Notes: generated from the letters alone by a model not told the origin. A stretch of DNA of 64,000 nt from Duganella levis (GCF_009857605.1 NZ_WWCT01000004.1:248001-312000); one strand, 5' to 3'. Counted from the stretch's first letter, positions 1 to 9,273 are shown. Numbers and translations are program-made.

Positions 1-360
1 ATCGCGCGCATACGCCACCACCGCCGATGCCGCCTCATAGGTATAGCCCTGGCCGAAATACGCCGGACGGATGGCGTAGCCGATATCGACATCAGGCAGG
101 CTGTCGCGCTTGATCAGTCCGCACAAGCCCAGCGCCTGGCCATCGCTCTTGCGTTCCATCACATACAGCGAGTGACCATGGCGCTGCTGCATCGCGCACG
201 GCCCGTCGATGATGGCAATGCGGGCGCCCTCCACGCTGCGGATACCCTTGTCGCCGATATGCTCGATCCAGCTCGGATCGTTGACCAGCTGATAATAGAA
301 CGCCGCGTCGTCGGGCGTAATGGTGCGCAGGCGCAGGCGTTGCGTTTCGAGTATCTTCAT
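1..360 (-). CDS. GNAT N-acetyltransferase, RimJ/RimL type (3' end cut by window)
   Basis: The visible 120 residues begin MKILETQRLRLRTITPDDA, the usual start of the RimJ/RimL-like branch of the GNAT superfamily, which transfers acetyl from acetyl-CoA to amino groups of proteins or small molecules. An R/Q-x-x-G-type acetyl-CoA loop is suggested by RPAYFGQGYTYEA near residues 98-110. The C-terminal part lies outside the window. Its ATG overlaps the stop of the upstream acetyltransferase gene as ATGA, so the two are probably translationally coupled. The substrate cannot be told from the sequence. Confidence 0.85.
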   Translation of the reverse strand, partial: MKILETQRLRLRTITPDDAAFYYQLVNDPSWIEHIGDKGIRSVEGARIAIIDGPCAMQQRHGHSLYVMERKSDGQALGLCGLIKRDSLPDVDIGYAIRPAYFGQGYTYEAASAVVAYARD

Positions 361-878
361 GCGTCGGGCCAGTGCGACGGATCCTCCAGCAACTGGTACA
401 TGACGTACACATCGACAAAGCCGAGATACTGGTGGCGGTACGCGCGCGGCAAGGTGCCGACAATGGAAAAGCCCAGCTTCTTCCACAGCAGCACGGCAGG
501 CATATTCGAGCTGACCACGTAATTGAACTGCATCGCGAGATAGCCTTCGGCGCGGGCGCGCTCCAGGCAATCGGCGCCCAGCAGCTTGCCGACGCCGACG
601 CCCTGCGCCGCCGGGCTGACCATGAACGAGGCATTCGCCACATGGGCGCCGCGGTCGCGCTGGTTGGGCATCAAACGGTACATGCCGACCAGCCGTTCGC
701 CGTTATGGATGGCCACATAACTGTCGATGCCGGAACCGAACCAGTAAGCGTGGCAATCCTCGCGGCTGGTATCGGCGGCAAAATAATAGGTGTCGCCGCT
801 GGCGATCAGTTCCTGAAATATGTCCCACATGGCGCCGAAGTCGGCTTCCGTGGCGGGGCGGATGGCGATTTCTTTCAA
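357..878 (-). CDS. GNAT N-acetyltransferase
   Basis: A complete 173-residue single-domain GNAT protein starting MKEIAIRPATEADF. The acetyl-CoA binding loop is visible as QGVGVGKLLG near residues 95-104, followed by the typical ending with NMPAVLLWKKLGF, in which the Asn and the aromatic Leu-Gly-Phe close the acetyl-CoA fold. It resembles small-molecule or L-amino-acid N-acyltransferases. It is first of a two-gene unit with the next acetyltransferase (ATGA overlap) and lies 68 bases downstream of the cytosine deaminase gene, so the three could be cotranscribed. Substrate unknown. Confidence 0.85.
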   Translation of the reverse strand: MKEIAIRPATEADFGAMWDIFQELIASGDTYYFAADTSREDCHAYWFGSGIDSYVAIHNGERLVGMYRLMPNQRDRGAHVANASFMVSPAAQGVGVGKLLGADCLERARAEGYLAMQFNYVVSSNMPAVLLWKKLGFSIVGTLPRAYRHQYLGFVDVYVMYQLLEDPSHWPDA

Positions 879-946
879 GGCAACTCCAAGCGCATTAAAC
901 AGTGTTCAATTGTCATGGATTTCCGCGCCCAAGTCCAGCACGCATG

Positions 947-2221
947 CTAGCGGTTCAGACGGAAATTCACGCTATCCGGCCGGTCCGGCAAGCTCAGCCG
1001 CGCATGGGCGCGTGGCGACTCTGCAATAATTTTTCCTCGCCGCATCACCATGCGGCGGGCGGCGCGCAGGCGGATCGCCTCGACCGGATCGGCCGCGTCC
1101 AGCAGCACCAGATCGGCGTGACAGCCGGGCGCCACGCCATAACCTTGCAAGCCGAGGATGGCGGCCGGCGTGCTGGTCACGGCGCGGAAGCAATCGCGCA
1201 TCGCCTCCTGGCCCGTCATCTGCGCCACGTGCAGGCCCATCTGCGCCACCTCCAGCATATCGGCCGAGCCCAGGCTGTACCACGGGTCCATCACGCAATC
1301 GTGGCCGAAAGCGACCGGGATGCCGGCCGCCAGCATCTCCGGCACGCGCGTCATGCCGCGCCGCTTCGGATAGGTATCGTGGCGGCCCTGCAGCGTGATA
1401 TTGATCAGCGGATTGGCGATGGCGTTGACGCCGGCCTCGCGCATCAGCGGCAGCAGCTTGCTGACGTAGTAATTGTCCATCGAATGCATCGAGGTCAGGT
1501 GCGAGCCGGTGACGCGGCCGTGCAGTCCGAGGCGGTTGCTCTGATAGGCCAGCGTCTCGATATGGCGCGACATCGGATCGTCCGACTCATCGCAATGCAT
1601 GTCCACCATCAAGCCCTGGTCGGCGGCGTATTCGCACAGGATGCGCACCGACTCGGCGCCATCGGCCATAGTACGCTCGAAATGCGGAATCCCGCCCACC
1701 ACATCCACGCCCATGCCGATCGCGCGCTTCAGGTTGATCAGCGCATTCGGCGCGCGCAGCACGCCGTCCTGCGGAAACGCCACCAGCTGCAAATCCAGAT
1801 ACGGCGCCACGCGGCGCTTGACCTCCAGCAGCGCTTCCACCGCCAGCAGGCGGTCGTCGCAGATATCGACGTGGGAACGGATCGCCAGCAGGCCGCGCGC
1901 CACCGCCCAGTCGCAGTATTGCAGCGCGCGCTCGATCAGCGCCTGCTGGGTCAGGTGCGGCTTCAGCTCGCCCCACAGCGCGATGCCTTCCAGCAGCGTG
2001 CCGGACGCATTCACGCGCGGCAAACCGTAGCTGAGCGTGGCGTCCATGTGAAAGTGCGCGTCCACAAACGGCGCGCTCAGCAGATCGCCGTCGGCATCAA
2101 TCTCCCGTCCCGTCTGCACTGCCAGACGCGGTCCGACCGCGACAATGCGGCCCTGCTCGATAGCCACATCCACACCCTGCTGGCCATCGGCCAGATTGGC
2201 GTTGCGTATCACGACATCCAT
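947..2221 (-). CDS. codA: Cytosine deaminase
   Basis: A 424-residue metal-dependent amidohydrolase that hydrolyses cytosine to uracil and ammonia in pyrimidine salvage. The CodA hallmarks occur in order: HFHMD at 56-60 (first metal-binding histidines), SHVDI at 116-120, IPHFE at 178-182, MHCDE at 208-212, the substrate-loop motif QGRHDTYPKRRG near 278-289, and FGHD followed by DPW at 305-314 (metal Asp). Length matches Escherichia coli CodA (about 427). The ATG is preceded by GGGAG at good spacing. The usual cytosine permease gene codB is not beside it; the neighbours downstream are two acetyltransferases. Isocytosine or other pyrimidine-like substrates are possible in this family. Confidence 0.9.
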   Translation of the reverse strand: MDVVIRNANLADGQQGVDVAIEQGRIVAVGPRLAVQTGREIDADGDLLSAPFVDAHFHMDATLSYGLPRVNASGTLLEGIALWGELKPHLTQQALIERALQYCDWAVARGLLAIRSHVDICDDRLLAVEALLEVKRRVAPYLDLQLVAFPQDGVLRAPNALINLKRAIGMGVDVVGGIPHFERTMADGAESVRILCEYAADQGLMVDMHCDESDDPMSRHIETLAYQSNRLGLHGRVTGSHLTSMHSMDNYYVSKLLPLMREAGVNAIANPLINITLQGRHDTYPKRRGMTRVPEMLAAGIPVAFGHDCVMDPWYSLGSADMLEVAQMGLHVAQMTGQEAMRDCFRAVTSTPAAILGLQGYGVAPGCHADLVLLDAADPVEAIRLRAARRMVMRRGKIIAESPRAHARLSLPDRPDSVNFRLNR

Positions 2222-2404
2222 CTGCGCTCCCGTTGATTTGAAGTAAGACCATTGTAGGCAGTTTCAACAAAATACACCAATTGTTGCGCCGCATTAATCG
2301 TTATAACGTTTCTGCGTGCACATGGTGGAAAAAATAACTTTCCATCGCCAAAAATCGTCGCTAGAATGGGCTTATTGCGTTGCATCATAATTTCAGGAGA
2401 AACC

Positions 2405-3034
2405 ATGTCTTCGATCACCGAACAGTTTTCCGCAGCCACGAAATCGCAACTAGAAGCGCAATTCCAGATCTTCAACACCATCGCCAGCGCGGCGGTCGAG
2501 AGCGCAGAAAAAGTCATCGCGCTCAACATCAACGCCACCAAAGCTTCGGTAGAAAAATCCTCGGCCGCCGCCAAGCAATGGCTGGCCGTCAAAGACCCGA
2601 AAGAACTCTTCACCCTGAGCGCGCAGCCGACGGGCAGCTTCGACAGCCTGCTGGCCTATGGCCGCGAACTGGCCAGCATCGCCTCCGCCGCCCAGGCCGA
2701 GCTGATCAAAAGCGCCCAGAGCAGCTTCAAGCAAGTGAGCGAACTGGCTGCGGCCAAGCCGACGGTGCCGGCGCCATTCACGCCCGCCACACCCGCCACG
2801 CCGCCGGCGCTGGCCGCAGCGGTGAGCGCGGCCGTCATCGCCGCCAACGAACCCATCGCCGCCCCGCCGAAGCCGCCGAAAGCCAAACCAGCGGCCGCGC
2901 CGATCCCGGAGCAGCAAGAGTTCATCGAAGTCAAAGCCCAGGTCAAGCCAAGCTTCCCGGCGCCGCCGCCAAAACCAATCGCCCTGGCGCCGGAAACCAA
3001 GCCTGCCAAATCCGCCCCCAAAGCCAAAAAATAA
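2405..3034 (+). CDS. phaP: Phasin family protein
   Basis: A 209-residue protein beginning MSSITEQFSAATKSQLEAQF, the usual phasin opening. The first 120 residues form an amphipathic helical phasin domain that coats polyhydroxyalkanoate granules. After about residue 120 the protein turns into a low-complexity Ala/Pro/Lys tail ending in PKAKK, like the disordered tails of PhaP-type phasins. ATG at 2405 is chosen because AGGAGA lies just upstream; an earlier in-frame ATG lacks one and precedes atypical residues. Polyhydroxybutyrate synthesis genes are not in the window. A long hairpin directly follows the stop codon and may end the transcript. Confidence 0.85.
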   Translation: MSSITEQFSAATKSQLEAQFQIFNTIASAAVESAEKVIALNINATKASVEKSSAAAKQWLAVKDPKELFTLSAQPTGSFDSLLAYGRELASIASAAQAELIKSAQSSFKQVSELAAAKPTVPAPFTPATPATPPALAAAVSAAVIAANEPIAAPPKPPKAKPAAAPIPEQQEFIEVKAQVKPSFPAPPPKPIALAPETKPAKSAPKAKK

Positions 3035-3036
3035 AC

Positions 3037-3132
3037 TCCGGGGTCAGGTCCGGCACCTGGACACGAGCACAACCGTATCGAAGACTATGGTTGTGTTCGT
3101 GTCCGAATGCCGGACCTGACCCCGGATTTTTT
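3037..3132. repeat. Long imperfect palindrome with T tract (REP-like element / terminator)
   Basis: Outer arms of 19 bases are perfectly complementary (3037-3055 with 3108-3126; left arm TCCGGGGTCAGGTCCGGCA). A second inner stem of 16 bases (3059-3074 with 3089-3104) has one mismatch, leaving a 14-base loop. Six T residues follow at 3127-3132. It sits between the phasin stop and mdlA, so it can work as a rho-independent terminator. The GGGGTCAG core recurs in the triple palindrome at 31984-32030, suggesting a dispersed family of related elements. Confidence 0.85.
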
Positions 3133-3180
3133 GTGCATGCTGTATCCTAGCGGCCTACCCCGCTTTCCAAGGCAACATGC

Positions 3181-4935
3181 ATGTCTAAACTCTCCCGGCT
3201 GATCGGCGGTTTTGTCCGCCAGCACAGCCGCGCCTATATTGTGTCCGGCATCATGCTGGCCGGCGTCGCTACCCTCAGCGTCTGGGTGCCGCGCAAGGTC
3301 GGCGCCATGATCGACGGCCTGGCCAACCATACCCTGTCCGGCAACGCGCTGCTGATGGAAATCGGCTCACTGCTGCTGATCGGCCTGAGCATCTATTTCC
3401 TGCGCGTGGCCTGGCGCCAGATCCTGTACGGTGCCGCCTACCAGCTCGGCGTCTCGCTGCGCACCCGCCTCTACACCCGCATGACGCTGCAAGGCCCGGC
3501 CTTCTACCAGCGCCAGCGCACCGGCGACCTGATGGCGCTGGCCACCAACGATATCGACGCCATCGAAATGGCCGCCGGCGAAGCCATGCTGGCCGGCTTC
3601 GACGGCGCCCTGACGCTGGTGATGGTGCTGGGCGTGATGCTGCTCGGCGTCGACTGGCGTCTGGCCTGCATCGCGCTGTTGCCGTTCCCGTTGATGGGAT
3701 GGGCGTTCTGGTACATCTCCGGCCATATCCACACAGCTTCCACCGATTCGCTCAAGCGTTTCAGCGCGCTCAATGACCATGTGCAGGAAACCCTGTCCGG
3801 CGTGCGCACCTTGCGCGCGCTCGGCCTGGAACAACGCAGCGCCGACCAGTTTTCCGAACTGGCCTCAAAGGCCTCGGACGCCAGCCTGCGCGCGCAAGTC
3901 TGGGAAGCCGCCTACGAACCCGCTGTCGGCCTGACGCTGACCGCCGCCACCGGCCTGACCTTGGGCCTCGGCGGTTATCTGATCTGGCACAACCAGCTGA
4001 CCATCGGCGCGCTGACCAGCTTCACCATGTACCTCGGCCAGTTGATCTGGCCGATGTTCGCCGCCGGCTGGGTGCTGTCGCTGATCGAGCGTGGTCGCGC
4101 CGCCTGGCAGCGCCTGCAACCGATGCTCGATGCGCCGCTGGCGATCGACGATCACGGCACGCTGGCTGCGGTGCCGGCCGGCCCGCTGTCGCTGCGCGGC
4201 ATCAGCTACGCCTACACCGGCCAGACCGTGCAAGCCATCAGCGACATCACGCTGGAACTGAAGCCCGGCCAGACGCTCGGCCTGGTCGGCCCCACCGGCA
4301 GCGGCAAGTCGACGCTGCTGCGGGTGCTGCTGCGCCAGGTCACGCCGCAACACGGCAGCGCGCAATGGAGCGGCCACGCGCTCGACGCCTACACGCTGCA
4401 AGCGCTGCGCGCCGCCATCAGCTGGGTGCCGCAGGAGTCCTTCCTGTTCTCCGCTTCGATTGCCGACAACATCGCGCTGGCCCGCCCGGACGCCACGCGC
4501 GCGCAGATCGAACACGCCGCCGACCTGGCGGCCATCCATGACGATATCCTGCTGTTCGCCGACGGCTACGACACGCAGGTCGGCGAGAAAGGCATCACGC
4601 TGTCCGGCGGCCAGCGCCAGCGCGTCGCCATCGCCCGCGCGCTGTTGGCCGACAACGATCTGCTGCTGCTCGACGATGCGCTGTCCGCCGTCGATACCGG
4701 CACCGAGACCCGCATCCTCCAGCATCTGGAAGAACTGCGCGAAGCCCGCAAGGGCCGCAGCGCCATCATCGCCAGCCACCGTCTGAGCTCCGTGGTCAGC
4801 GCCGACCTGATTGTGGTGCTGCGCGATGGCCGCATCAGCGAAACCGGCAGCCACGAACAGCTACTCGCACTGGATGGCTGGTACGCCAGCCAGTGGCGCT
4901 ATCAACAATTGGAAGCAAGTCTTGATGAAGCCTGA
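3181..4935 (+). CDS. mdlA: ABC exporter half-transporter, MdlA subunit
   Basis: A 584-residue half-transporter with an N-terminal six-helix exporter membrane domain (about 1-320) and a C-terminal ATPase. Walker A GPTGSGKST is near residues 370-378, the signature LSGGQRQR near 473-480 and Walker B LLLLDDALSAVD near 493-504. The residue after the Walker B Asp is Asp, not the catalytic Glu, as in MdlA/TM287-like partners with one degenerate ATP site. Length and motif pattern match Escherichia coli MdlA. It overlaps the mdlB start by 11 bases, so the two subunits form a coupled operon and presumably a heterodimer in the inner membrane. The exported substrate is unknown; lipids or drugs are usual. 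Confidence 0.88.
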   Translation: MSKLSRLIGGFVRQHSRAYIVSGIMLAGVATLSVWVPRKVGAMIDGLANHTLSGNALLMEIGSLLLIGLSIYFLRVAWRQILYGAAYQLGVSLRTRLYTRMTLQGPAFYQRQRTGDLMALATNDIDAIEMAAGEAMLAGFDGALTLVMVLGVMLLGVDWRLACIALLPFPLMGWAFWYISGHIHTASTDSLKRFSALNDHVQETLSGVRTLRALGLEQRSADQFSELASKASDASLRAQVWEAAYEPAVGLTLTAATGLTLGLGGYLIWHNQLTIGALTSFTMYLGQLIWPMFAAGWVLSLIERGRAAWQRLQPMLDAPLAIDDHGTLAAVPAGPLSLRGISYAYTGQTVQAISDITLELKPGQTLGLVGPTGSGKSTLLRVLLRQVTPQHGSAQWSGHALDAYTLQALRAAISWVPQESFLFSASIADNIALARPDATRAQIEHAADLAAIHDDILLFADGYDTQVGEKGITLSGGQRQRVAIARALLADNDLLLLDDALSAVDTGTETRILQHLEELREARKGRSAIIASHRLSSVVSADLIVVLRDGRISETGSHEQLLALDGWYASQWRYQQLEASLDEA

Positions 4936-6709
4936 TATACAAAATCCACGCGGCCAGCTGCGGCAAGCGCTGTCCCTGCTGCGCCGCGCCGCCCTGCCCG
5001 ACCAGCACCATCTCGGCTGGGCCGTATTGTGGCTGGTCGCCGCCGCGCTGCTGGAAGTCATGGGCCCCATCATGGGCAAGGCGCTGATCGACGAACATCT
5101 GCTGCCGCATCACTTGGACTGGCCGCGCATGGCGGCGCTGCTGGCCGGCGTGGTGCTGACCGGCTGGATCGCCAGCGGCCTGCGCTACCTGCAACTGGTG
5201 CGCCTGTCCGGCCTCGCCATGCGCTCGGTGATGCGGCTGCGGCAGATGGTCTACACCCACGTGCTGCTGCTGCCGATGTCGTTCTTCGACCGCGCCATCA
5301 CCGGCCAGTTGGTGTCGCGCGTCACCAACGACACGGAGGCTGTAAAGAGTCTCTATATCCAGGTGCTGTTCGTGATGCTCGACTCGACCATCGTCCTGAT
5401 CGGCACCGTCTGCGCCATGGCCTTCCTCGACTGGCGCCTGATGCTGATCGTGCTGGCGCTGCTGCCGGCGGTGCTGCTGATCGTCTGGCTGTACCAGCGC
5501 TGGAGCGCGCCGGCGGTGACCCGCGCCCGCGCGCTGCGCAGCGAAATCAATGGCCAGATGGCCGAGTCCATCGGCGGCATGAGCGTGCTCCAGGCCAGCA
5601 ACGCCGAGGCGCGCTTCGGCCAGCGCTTCGCCAAAACCAACCAGGATCACTACACCGCGCGCCTGGCCGAACTGCGCGCCAACGCCTGGCTACTGCGGCC
5701 CGCGCTGGATATGTTCAACATCATCCTGCTGGGCGCCGTGATCTTCATGTTCGGCCAGCGCCAAATGACCGCCACCGAAGTCGGCATCTTGTACGCCTTC
5801 ATCAGCTACCTGGCGCGCGTGATCGAACCACTGATCCAGATCACCATGCAGTTCAGCCAATTGCAGCAATCGGTAGTGGCCAGCGCGCGCGTGGCGACGC
5901 TGCTGGAAGAAGGCGCTGCGCAGGAGCACGCGAGCAACCGCGCCAGCACCGGCAAGGCCGCCGCCAACGACAGCAGTGCGCCGGCCGTCTCAATCAGCCA
6001 TCTGAACTTCGCCTACAACCCCGGCCAGCCGGTGCTGCACGACCTGTCGCTGGAGATCCCACAGGGCGATTTCGTCGGCATCGTCGGCCACACCGGCAGC
6101 GGCAAATCGACCTTACTGTCGCTGCTGCTGCGCTTCTACCCGGCGCCGCACGGCAGTATCCTGATGCACGGCGTGCCGCTGGACGATATCGACAATGAAC
6201 GCTTCCGCGCCGAAGTCGGCTTGGTGCCGCAAGACCCCTTCCTGCTGGCCGCCTCCGCCCGCGAAAACATCGACATGGGCCGCAGCCTGACGCAGCCGCA
6301 GATCGAAGCGGCCGCCCGCGCCGCCCACGCGCATGACTTCATTGCGGCGCTGGACCAGGGCTACGACACGCCGCTGGGTGAAGGCGGCTCGCGCCTGTCG
6401 GTCGGCCAGAAGCAGCTGATCGCCATCGCCCGCGCGCTGGCCGGCGCGCCGCGCATCCTGCTGCTGGACGAAGCCACCTCGCACATCGATTCGCAAACGG
6501 AGCAGATCGTGCAAGTGGCGCTGGATGAACTGCGCGGCAAGGTGACGGTGATCGCCATCGCCCACCGCCTGTCCACCATCCGCGACGCCAACCGCATCAT
6601 CGTGCTCAATCACGGCCGCATCACGGAAACCGGCCCGCACGAGCAGCTGATGCAGATCGACGGCGGCTTGTATCAACGTCTATACCTTTTGCAGCAACTA
6701 GCTGCTTAA
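4925..6709 (+). CDS. mdlB: ABC exporter half-transporter, MdlB subunit
   Basis: A 594-residue partner of MdlA with the same layout: membrane domain about 30-340, ATPase about 375-590. Walker A GHTGSGKST is near 388-396. The signature is LSVGQ instead of LSGGQ, typical of MdlB, and Walker B ILLLDEATSHID near 510-521 carries the catalytic Glu that MdlA lacks. The ATG at 4925 lies inside the end of mdlA, giving MKPDIQNPRGQLRQALSLLR; longer in-frame readings would run inside mdlA. A hairpin follows the stop codon. Function is inferred to be ATP-driven export as a heterodimer. Confidence 0.88.
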   Translation: MKPDIQNPRGQLRQALSLLRRAALPDQHHLGWAVLWLVAAALLEVMGPIMGKALIDEHLLPHHLDWPRMAALLAGVVLTGWIASGLRYLQLVRLSGLAMRSVMRLRQMVYTHVLLLPMSFFDRAITGQLVSRVTNDTEAVKSLYIQVLFVMLDSTIVLIGTVCAMAFLDWRLMLIVLALLPAVLLIVWLYQRWSAPAVTRARALRSEINGQMAESIGGMSVLQASNAEARFGQRFAKTNQDHYTARLAELRANAWLLRPALDMFNIILLGAVIFMFGQRQMTATEVGILYAFISYLARVIEPLIQITMQFSQLQQSVVASARVATLLEEGAAQEHASNRASTGKAAANDSSAPAVSISHLNFAYNPGQPVLHDLSLEIPQGDFVGIVGHTGSGKSTLLSLLLRFYPAPHGSILMHGVPLDDIDNERFRAEVGLVPQDPFLLAASARENIDMGRSLTQPQIEAAARAAHAHDFIAALDQGYDTPLGEGGSRLSVGQKQLIAIARALAGAPRILLLDEATSHIDSQTEQIVQVALDELRGKVTVIAIAHRLSTIRDANRIIVLNHGRITETGPHEQLMQIDGGLYQRLYLLQQLAA

Positions 6710-6734
6710 TGTAGTTGAAAAGCCATTAAAAACT

Positions 6735-6759
6735 GTGCGATTTTGAGGAAAAATCGCAC
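6735..6759. repeat. 10-bp perfect inverted repeat after mdlB
   Basis: GTGCGATTTT at 6735-6744 pairs with AAAATCGCAC at 6750-6759 across a 5-base loop. No T tract follows on the plus strand, so it is not a classic terminator for mdlB; on the minus strand it is followed by AGTTTTT, which would fit a terminator for antisense transcription. It could also be an operator or an mRNA-stabilising hairpin. Confidence 0.55.
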
Positions 6760-6831
6760 GCTCAAGGGCGTTCTCGACTGCAACACGCCTATAATTGTCT
6801 AGACATTGCGTTGCATTCTGGGGGCGTCAAG

Positions 6832-8937
6832 TTGGCTGGATCAAGAAACGGTGGATGGTGGCACAGCAAGCGGCTGGCCGTGGCGGCAGCCATGGCGTTG
6901 ACGCTGGCGCCGGCGTGGGCGCAAACTCCGGCCACGCTGGACGACCGCATCCTCGACATCCGCGAACAAAGTCGTTTCGTGCCCGACAAGGCGCTGGCGC
7001 AGCTGCAAAAGCTGCAACCGGAACTGCGCGACGCACCGCCCCACACGCGCGCCGAATTCCTCACCCAGATGAGCGCCGTGCGCATGCGCCTGGGCCAGAA
7101 CGACAAGGCCATGGAAACGGCCGAACAAGTCATCACTCTCGGCCAGTCGCTGCGCGACAACGCCATCATCGCCAAGGGTATGCTGGCCAAAACCTATGTG
7201 CTGTTTGCGCAGGCCGACGTCGACGCCGCGCACCGCCTGGCGTTCGATTCCGAGGCGCTGGCGCTGACCACCAGCGACATCGGACTCAAGGTCCAATCCA
7301 CCATCACCGCCGGACAATCCTACGCCGAACAGGGCAACTTCCCGGCCGCGCTGCTCAAGCTTCAGCATGCGGTGGACCAGGCGCGCCCGCCGGCCGGTGA
7401 CGCCATCAGCCTGGTGGCGGCGCTCAACGCGTTGGCCAAGCTGCATGTGCAGATGAAGGAATACGAGAACGCCACCGAAGTGCTGAACGAGCTGCTGGCG
7501 GAAACCGAAAAACTCGACTCGCCCGGCCGCATGGCGATGGCCAAGAACACCGAGTACGGCCTGGCCATGGATTCCGGCCAGCCCAAGCGCGCCTTGCGCG
7601 TGCTGGAGGAAAGCCTGGCGCTGGAACGCAAGCTGGGGGCGGAACGCATGGTTGGCGTCACACTGGTCAACCTGTCGGACAACTCGTTGAAGCAGCGCGA
7701 CTTCGCGCGCGCCGCGCAGTATGCGCAAGAGTCGCTGCTGTCGGCGCAAAAGACCGGCGACAAGACCACCGAAGCGACGGCGCGCATCAACCTGGGCCAG
7801 ACCTATCTGGGCACCGGGCGGCTGGCCGAAGGCAAGCGGCAGTTCGAGCTTGGCCTGTCACGTCTAGAACAAGAGAACAACAAGCCCGATCTGCAAGCGG
7901 CGCTGCGCGAATATGGCGAAGCGCTGGAGCGCGCCGGCGACCTGGCCGGCTCGTTGTCCGCCTATCACCGCGAACGCAATATCTCCAATGAGCTGTTTGA
8001 AAAGCGCCGCCAGCAGGCCATGCTGGAGCTACAGGAAAAATACGAGACCGAGAAGAAGCAGCGTCAGATCGAACTACTGAGCCGCGAGAACCAGGTCAAG
8101 GGCGCGGAGATCGACAACCGCCGCCTGCAACAGCGCGTGTGGTGGCTGCTGGCGTTGGTGTTTGCGCTGGCGGCGGCGGTGGTCGGCCTGTTGTACCGCA
8201 AGGTGCGGCACACCAACGCCCAGCTGGAGGTGAAGAACCTGGAGCTGAAGGCGCAGTCCACGCTCGATCCACTGACGTCGCTGTACAACCGCCGCCACTT
8301 CCAGGACTACATGCGCGGCCTGAAAATACAGGAGCGCTCCGACGACGTGGTCGGCGCGCTGTTCCTGCTGGACGTCGACCACTTCAAGCATATCAACGAC
8401 AACTACGGCCACGCGGCCGGCGATGCGGTGCTGAAGATGATTTCCGAGAACCTGCGCATCGCGCTGCGCGAAACCGACATGATCGTGCGCTGGGGCGGCG
8501 AAGAATTCCTCGCCTTCCTGCCGGCGATACCGCGCCACGGCATGGAAGAAGTGGCGCGCCGCATCCTCACCAGCATCTCATCGCAGTCGCTCAAATACGG
8601 CGAGCATGAGATCAGCGTGAATGTGTCGGTGGGCTTCTCGCCGTTCCCGCTGATCCCGGACGGCGTGCCGCTGGCATGGGAACGCGCGGTCAACCTGGTC
8701 GACATGGCGCTGTACCTGGCCAAGGCGCATGGCCGCAACCGCGCCTACGGCGTGCGCGGCTTCGAGAACTTCCATCTGACGTCGATGGAAGCCATTGAGC
8801 GCGATCTGGAACGTGCCTGGCGCGCCGGCTTCGTCGACCTGAGCGTGGTGCTGGGCGGCGATCCGGACACGCATCCGCCTACCCCGAACGAGCACCTCAA
8901 CGTGGTCTCGATCAAGCAGGCGACGCATAAGCACTGA
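6832..8937 (+). CDS. TPR-containing membrane diguanylate cyclase (GGDEF)
   Basis: The protein (about 701 residues) has a signal peptide ending APAWAQ, a periplasmic region of tetratricopeptide-like helical repeats (about 30-400), a coiled coil, one membrane helix near 432-454 and a C-terminal GGDEF domain. The active-site motif is GGEEF near residue 555, and RETD five residues before it is an intact inhibitory c-di-GMP site, so an active, feedback-inhibited cyclase is expected. No ATG fits; TTG at 6832 has GGGGG seven bases upstream, and TTG at 6811 is an alternative adding seven residues. A TATAAT at 6790-6795 could be its -10 box. It ends one base before the convergent lipoprotein gene. Confidence 0.85.
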   Translation: MAGSRNGGWWHSKRLAVAAAMALTLAPAWAQTPATLDDRILDIREQSRFVPDKALAQLQKLQPELRDAPPHTRAEFLTQMSAVRMRLGQNDKAMETAEQVITLGQSLRDNAIIAKGMLAKTYVLFAQADVDAAHRLAFDSEALALTTSDIGLKVQSTITAGQSYAEQGNFPAALLKLQHAVDQARPPAGDAISLVAALNALAKLHVQMKEYENATEVLNELLAETEKLDSPGRMAMAKNTEYGLAMDSGQPKRALRVLEESLALERKLGAERMVGVTLVNLSDNSLKQRDFARAAQYAQESLLSAQKTGDKTTEATARINLGQTYLGTGRLAEGKRQFELGLSRLEQENNKPDLQAALREYGEALERAGDLAGSLSAYHRERNISNELFEKRRQQAMLELQEKYETEKKQRQIELLSRENQVKGAEIDNRRLQQRVWWLLALVFALAAAVVGLLYRKVRHTNAQLEVKNLELKAQSTLDPLTSLYNRRHFQDYMRGLKIQERSDDVVGALFLLDVDHFKHINDNYGHAAGDAVLKMISENLRIALRETDMIVRWGGEEFLAFLPAIPRHGMEEVARRILTSISSQSLKYGEHEISVNVSVGFSPFPLIPDGVPLAWERAVNLVDMALYLAKAHGRNRAYGVRGFENFHLTSMEAIERDLERAWRAGFVDLSVVLGGDPDTHPPTPNEHLNVVSIKQATHKH

Positions 8938-9273
8938 TTACTTCTTGGCCTCGCGCTCGTCGGCGGCGGTCTGCATCTTCTCGCCGGCCCGTTCCAGCTT
9001 GCGGCCGGCTTCCTTGGTGGCTTCGTTCAGCTTCTCGCTGGCCTTGTCGGCTGCCTTGTCGAGTTTCTGGCTGGTGTCCTTGGCGGCGTCGCTCAGTTGC
9101 TGATTGGCCTGCTGCGCAGCGTTGTCCAGCTTCTGGCCGGCCTGCTGCGTGGCTTCATCCAGCTTGCGGCCGGCGCGTTCGGCCGGACCGGCTTCGCTCG
9201 GATCATCCTTCTTCTGGCAGCCGCCCAGCAGCGCCAGCGCCGTCAACGTCACCGCTACGTAACGAATCATCAT
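8938..9273 (-). CDS. Lipoprotein built of 11-residue helical repeats
   Basis: A 111-residue protein with a lipoprotein signal MMIRYVAVTLTALALLGGC; Cys19 is the expected lipidated residue. The mature part is six consecutive 11-residue units of the form KLDxAxxxAxx (for example KLDEATQQAGQ, KLDNAAQQANQ, KLDKAADKASE), highly charged and predicted to be one long amphipathic helix, like LEA-type or apolipoprotein-like repeats. CAGGAGAC lies upstream of the ATG at 9273; a second ATG follows directly. It probably sits in an envelope membrane. Function unknown; a stress-protection or envelope spacer role is only a guess. Confidence 0.8.
   Translation of the reverse strand: MMIRYVAVTLTALALLGGCQKKDDPSEAGPAERAGRKLDEATQQAGQKLDNAAQQANQQLSDAAKDTSQKLDKAADKASEKLNEATKEAGRKLERAGEKMQTAADEREAKK

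Noticed and set aside
902-2236. Open frame of about 440 codons antisense to cytosine deaminase
   Set aside because: It mirrors a well-supported codA gene, has no recognisable domain and is rich in His/Arg/Gln as expected for shadows in high-GC DNA.
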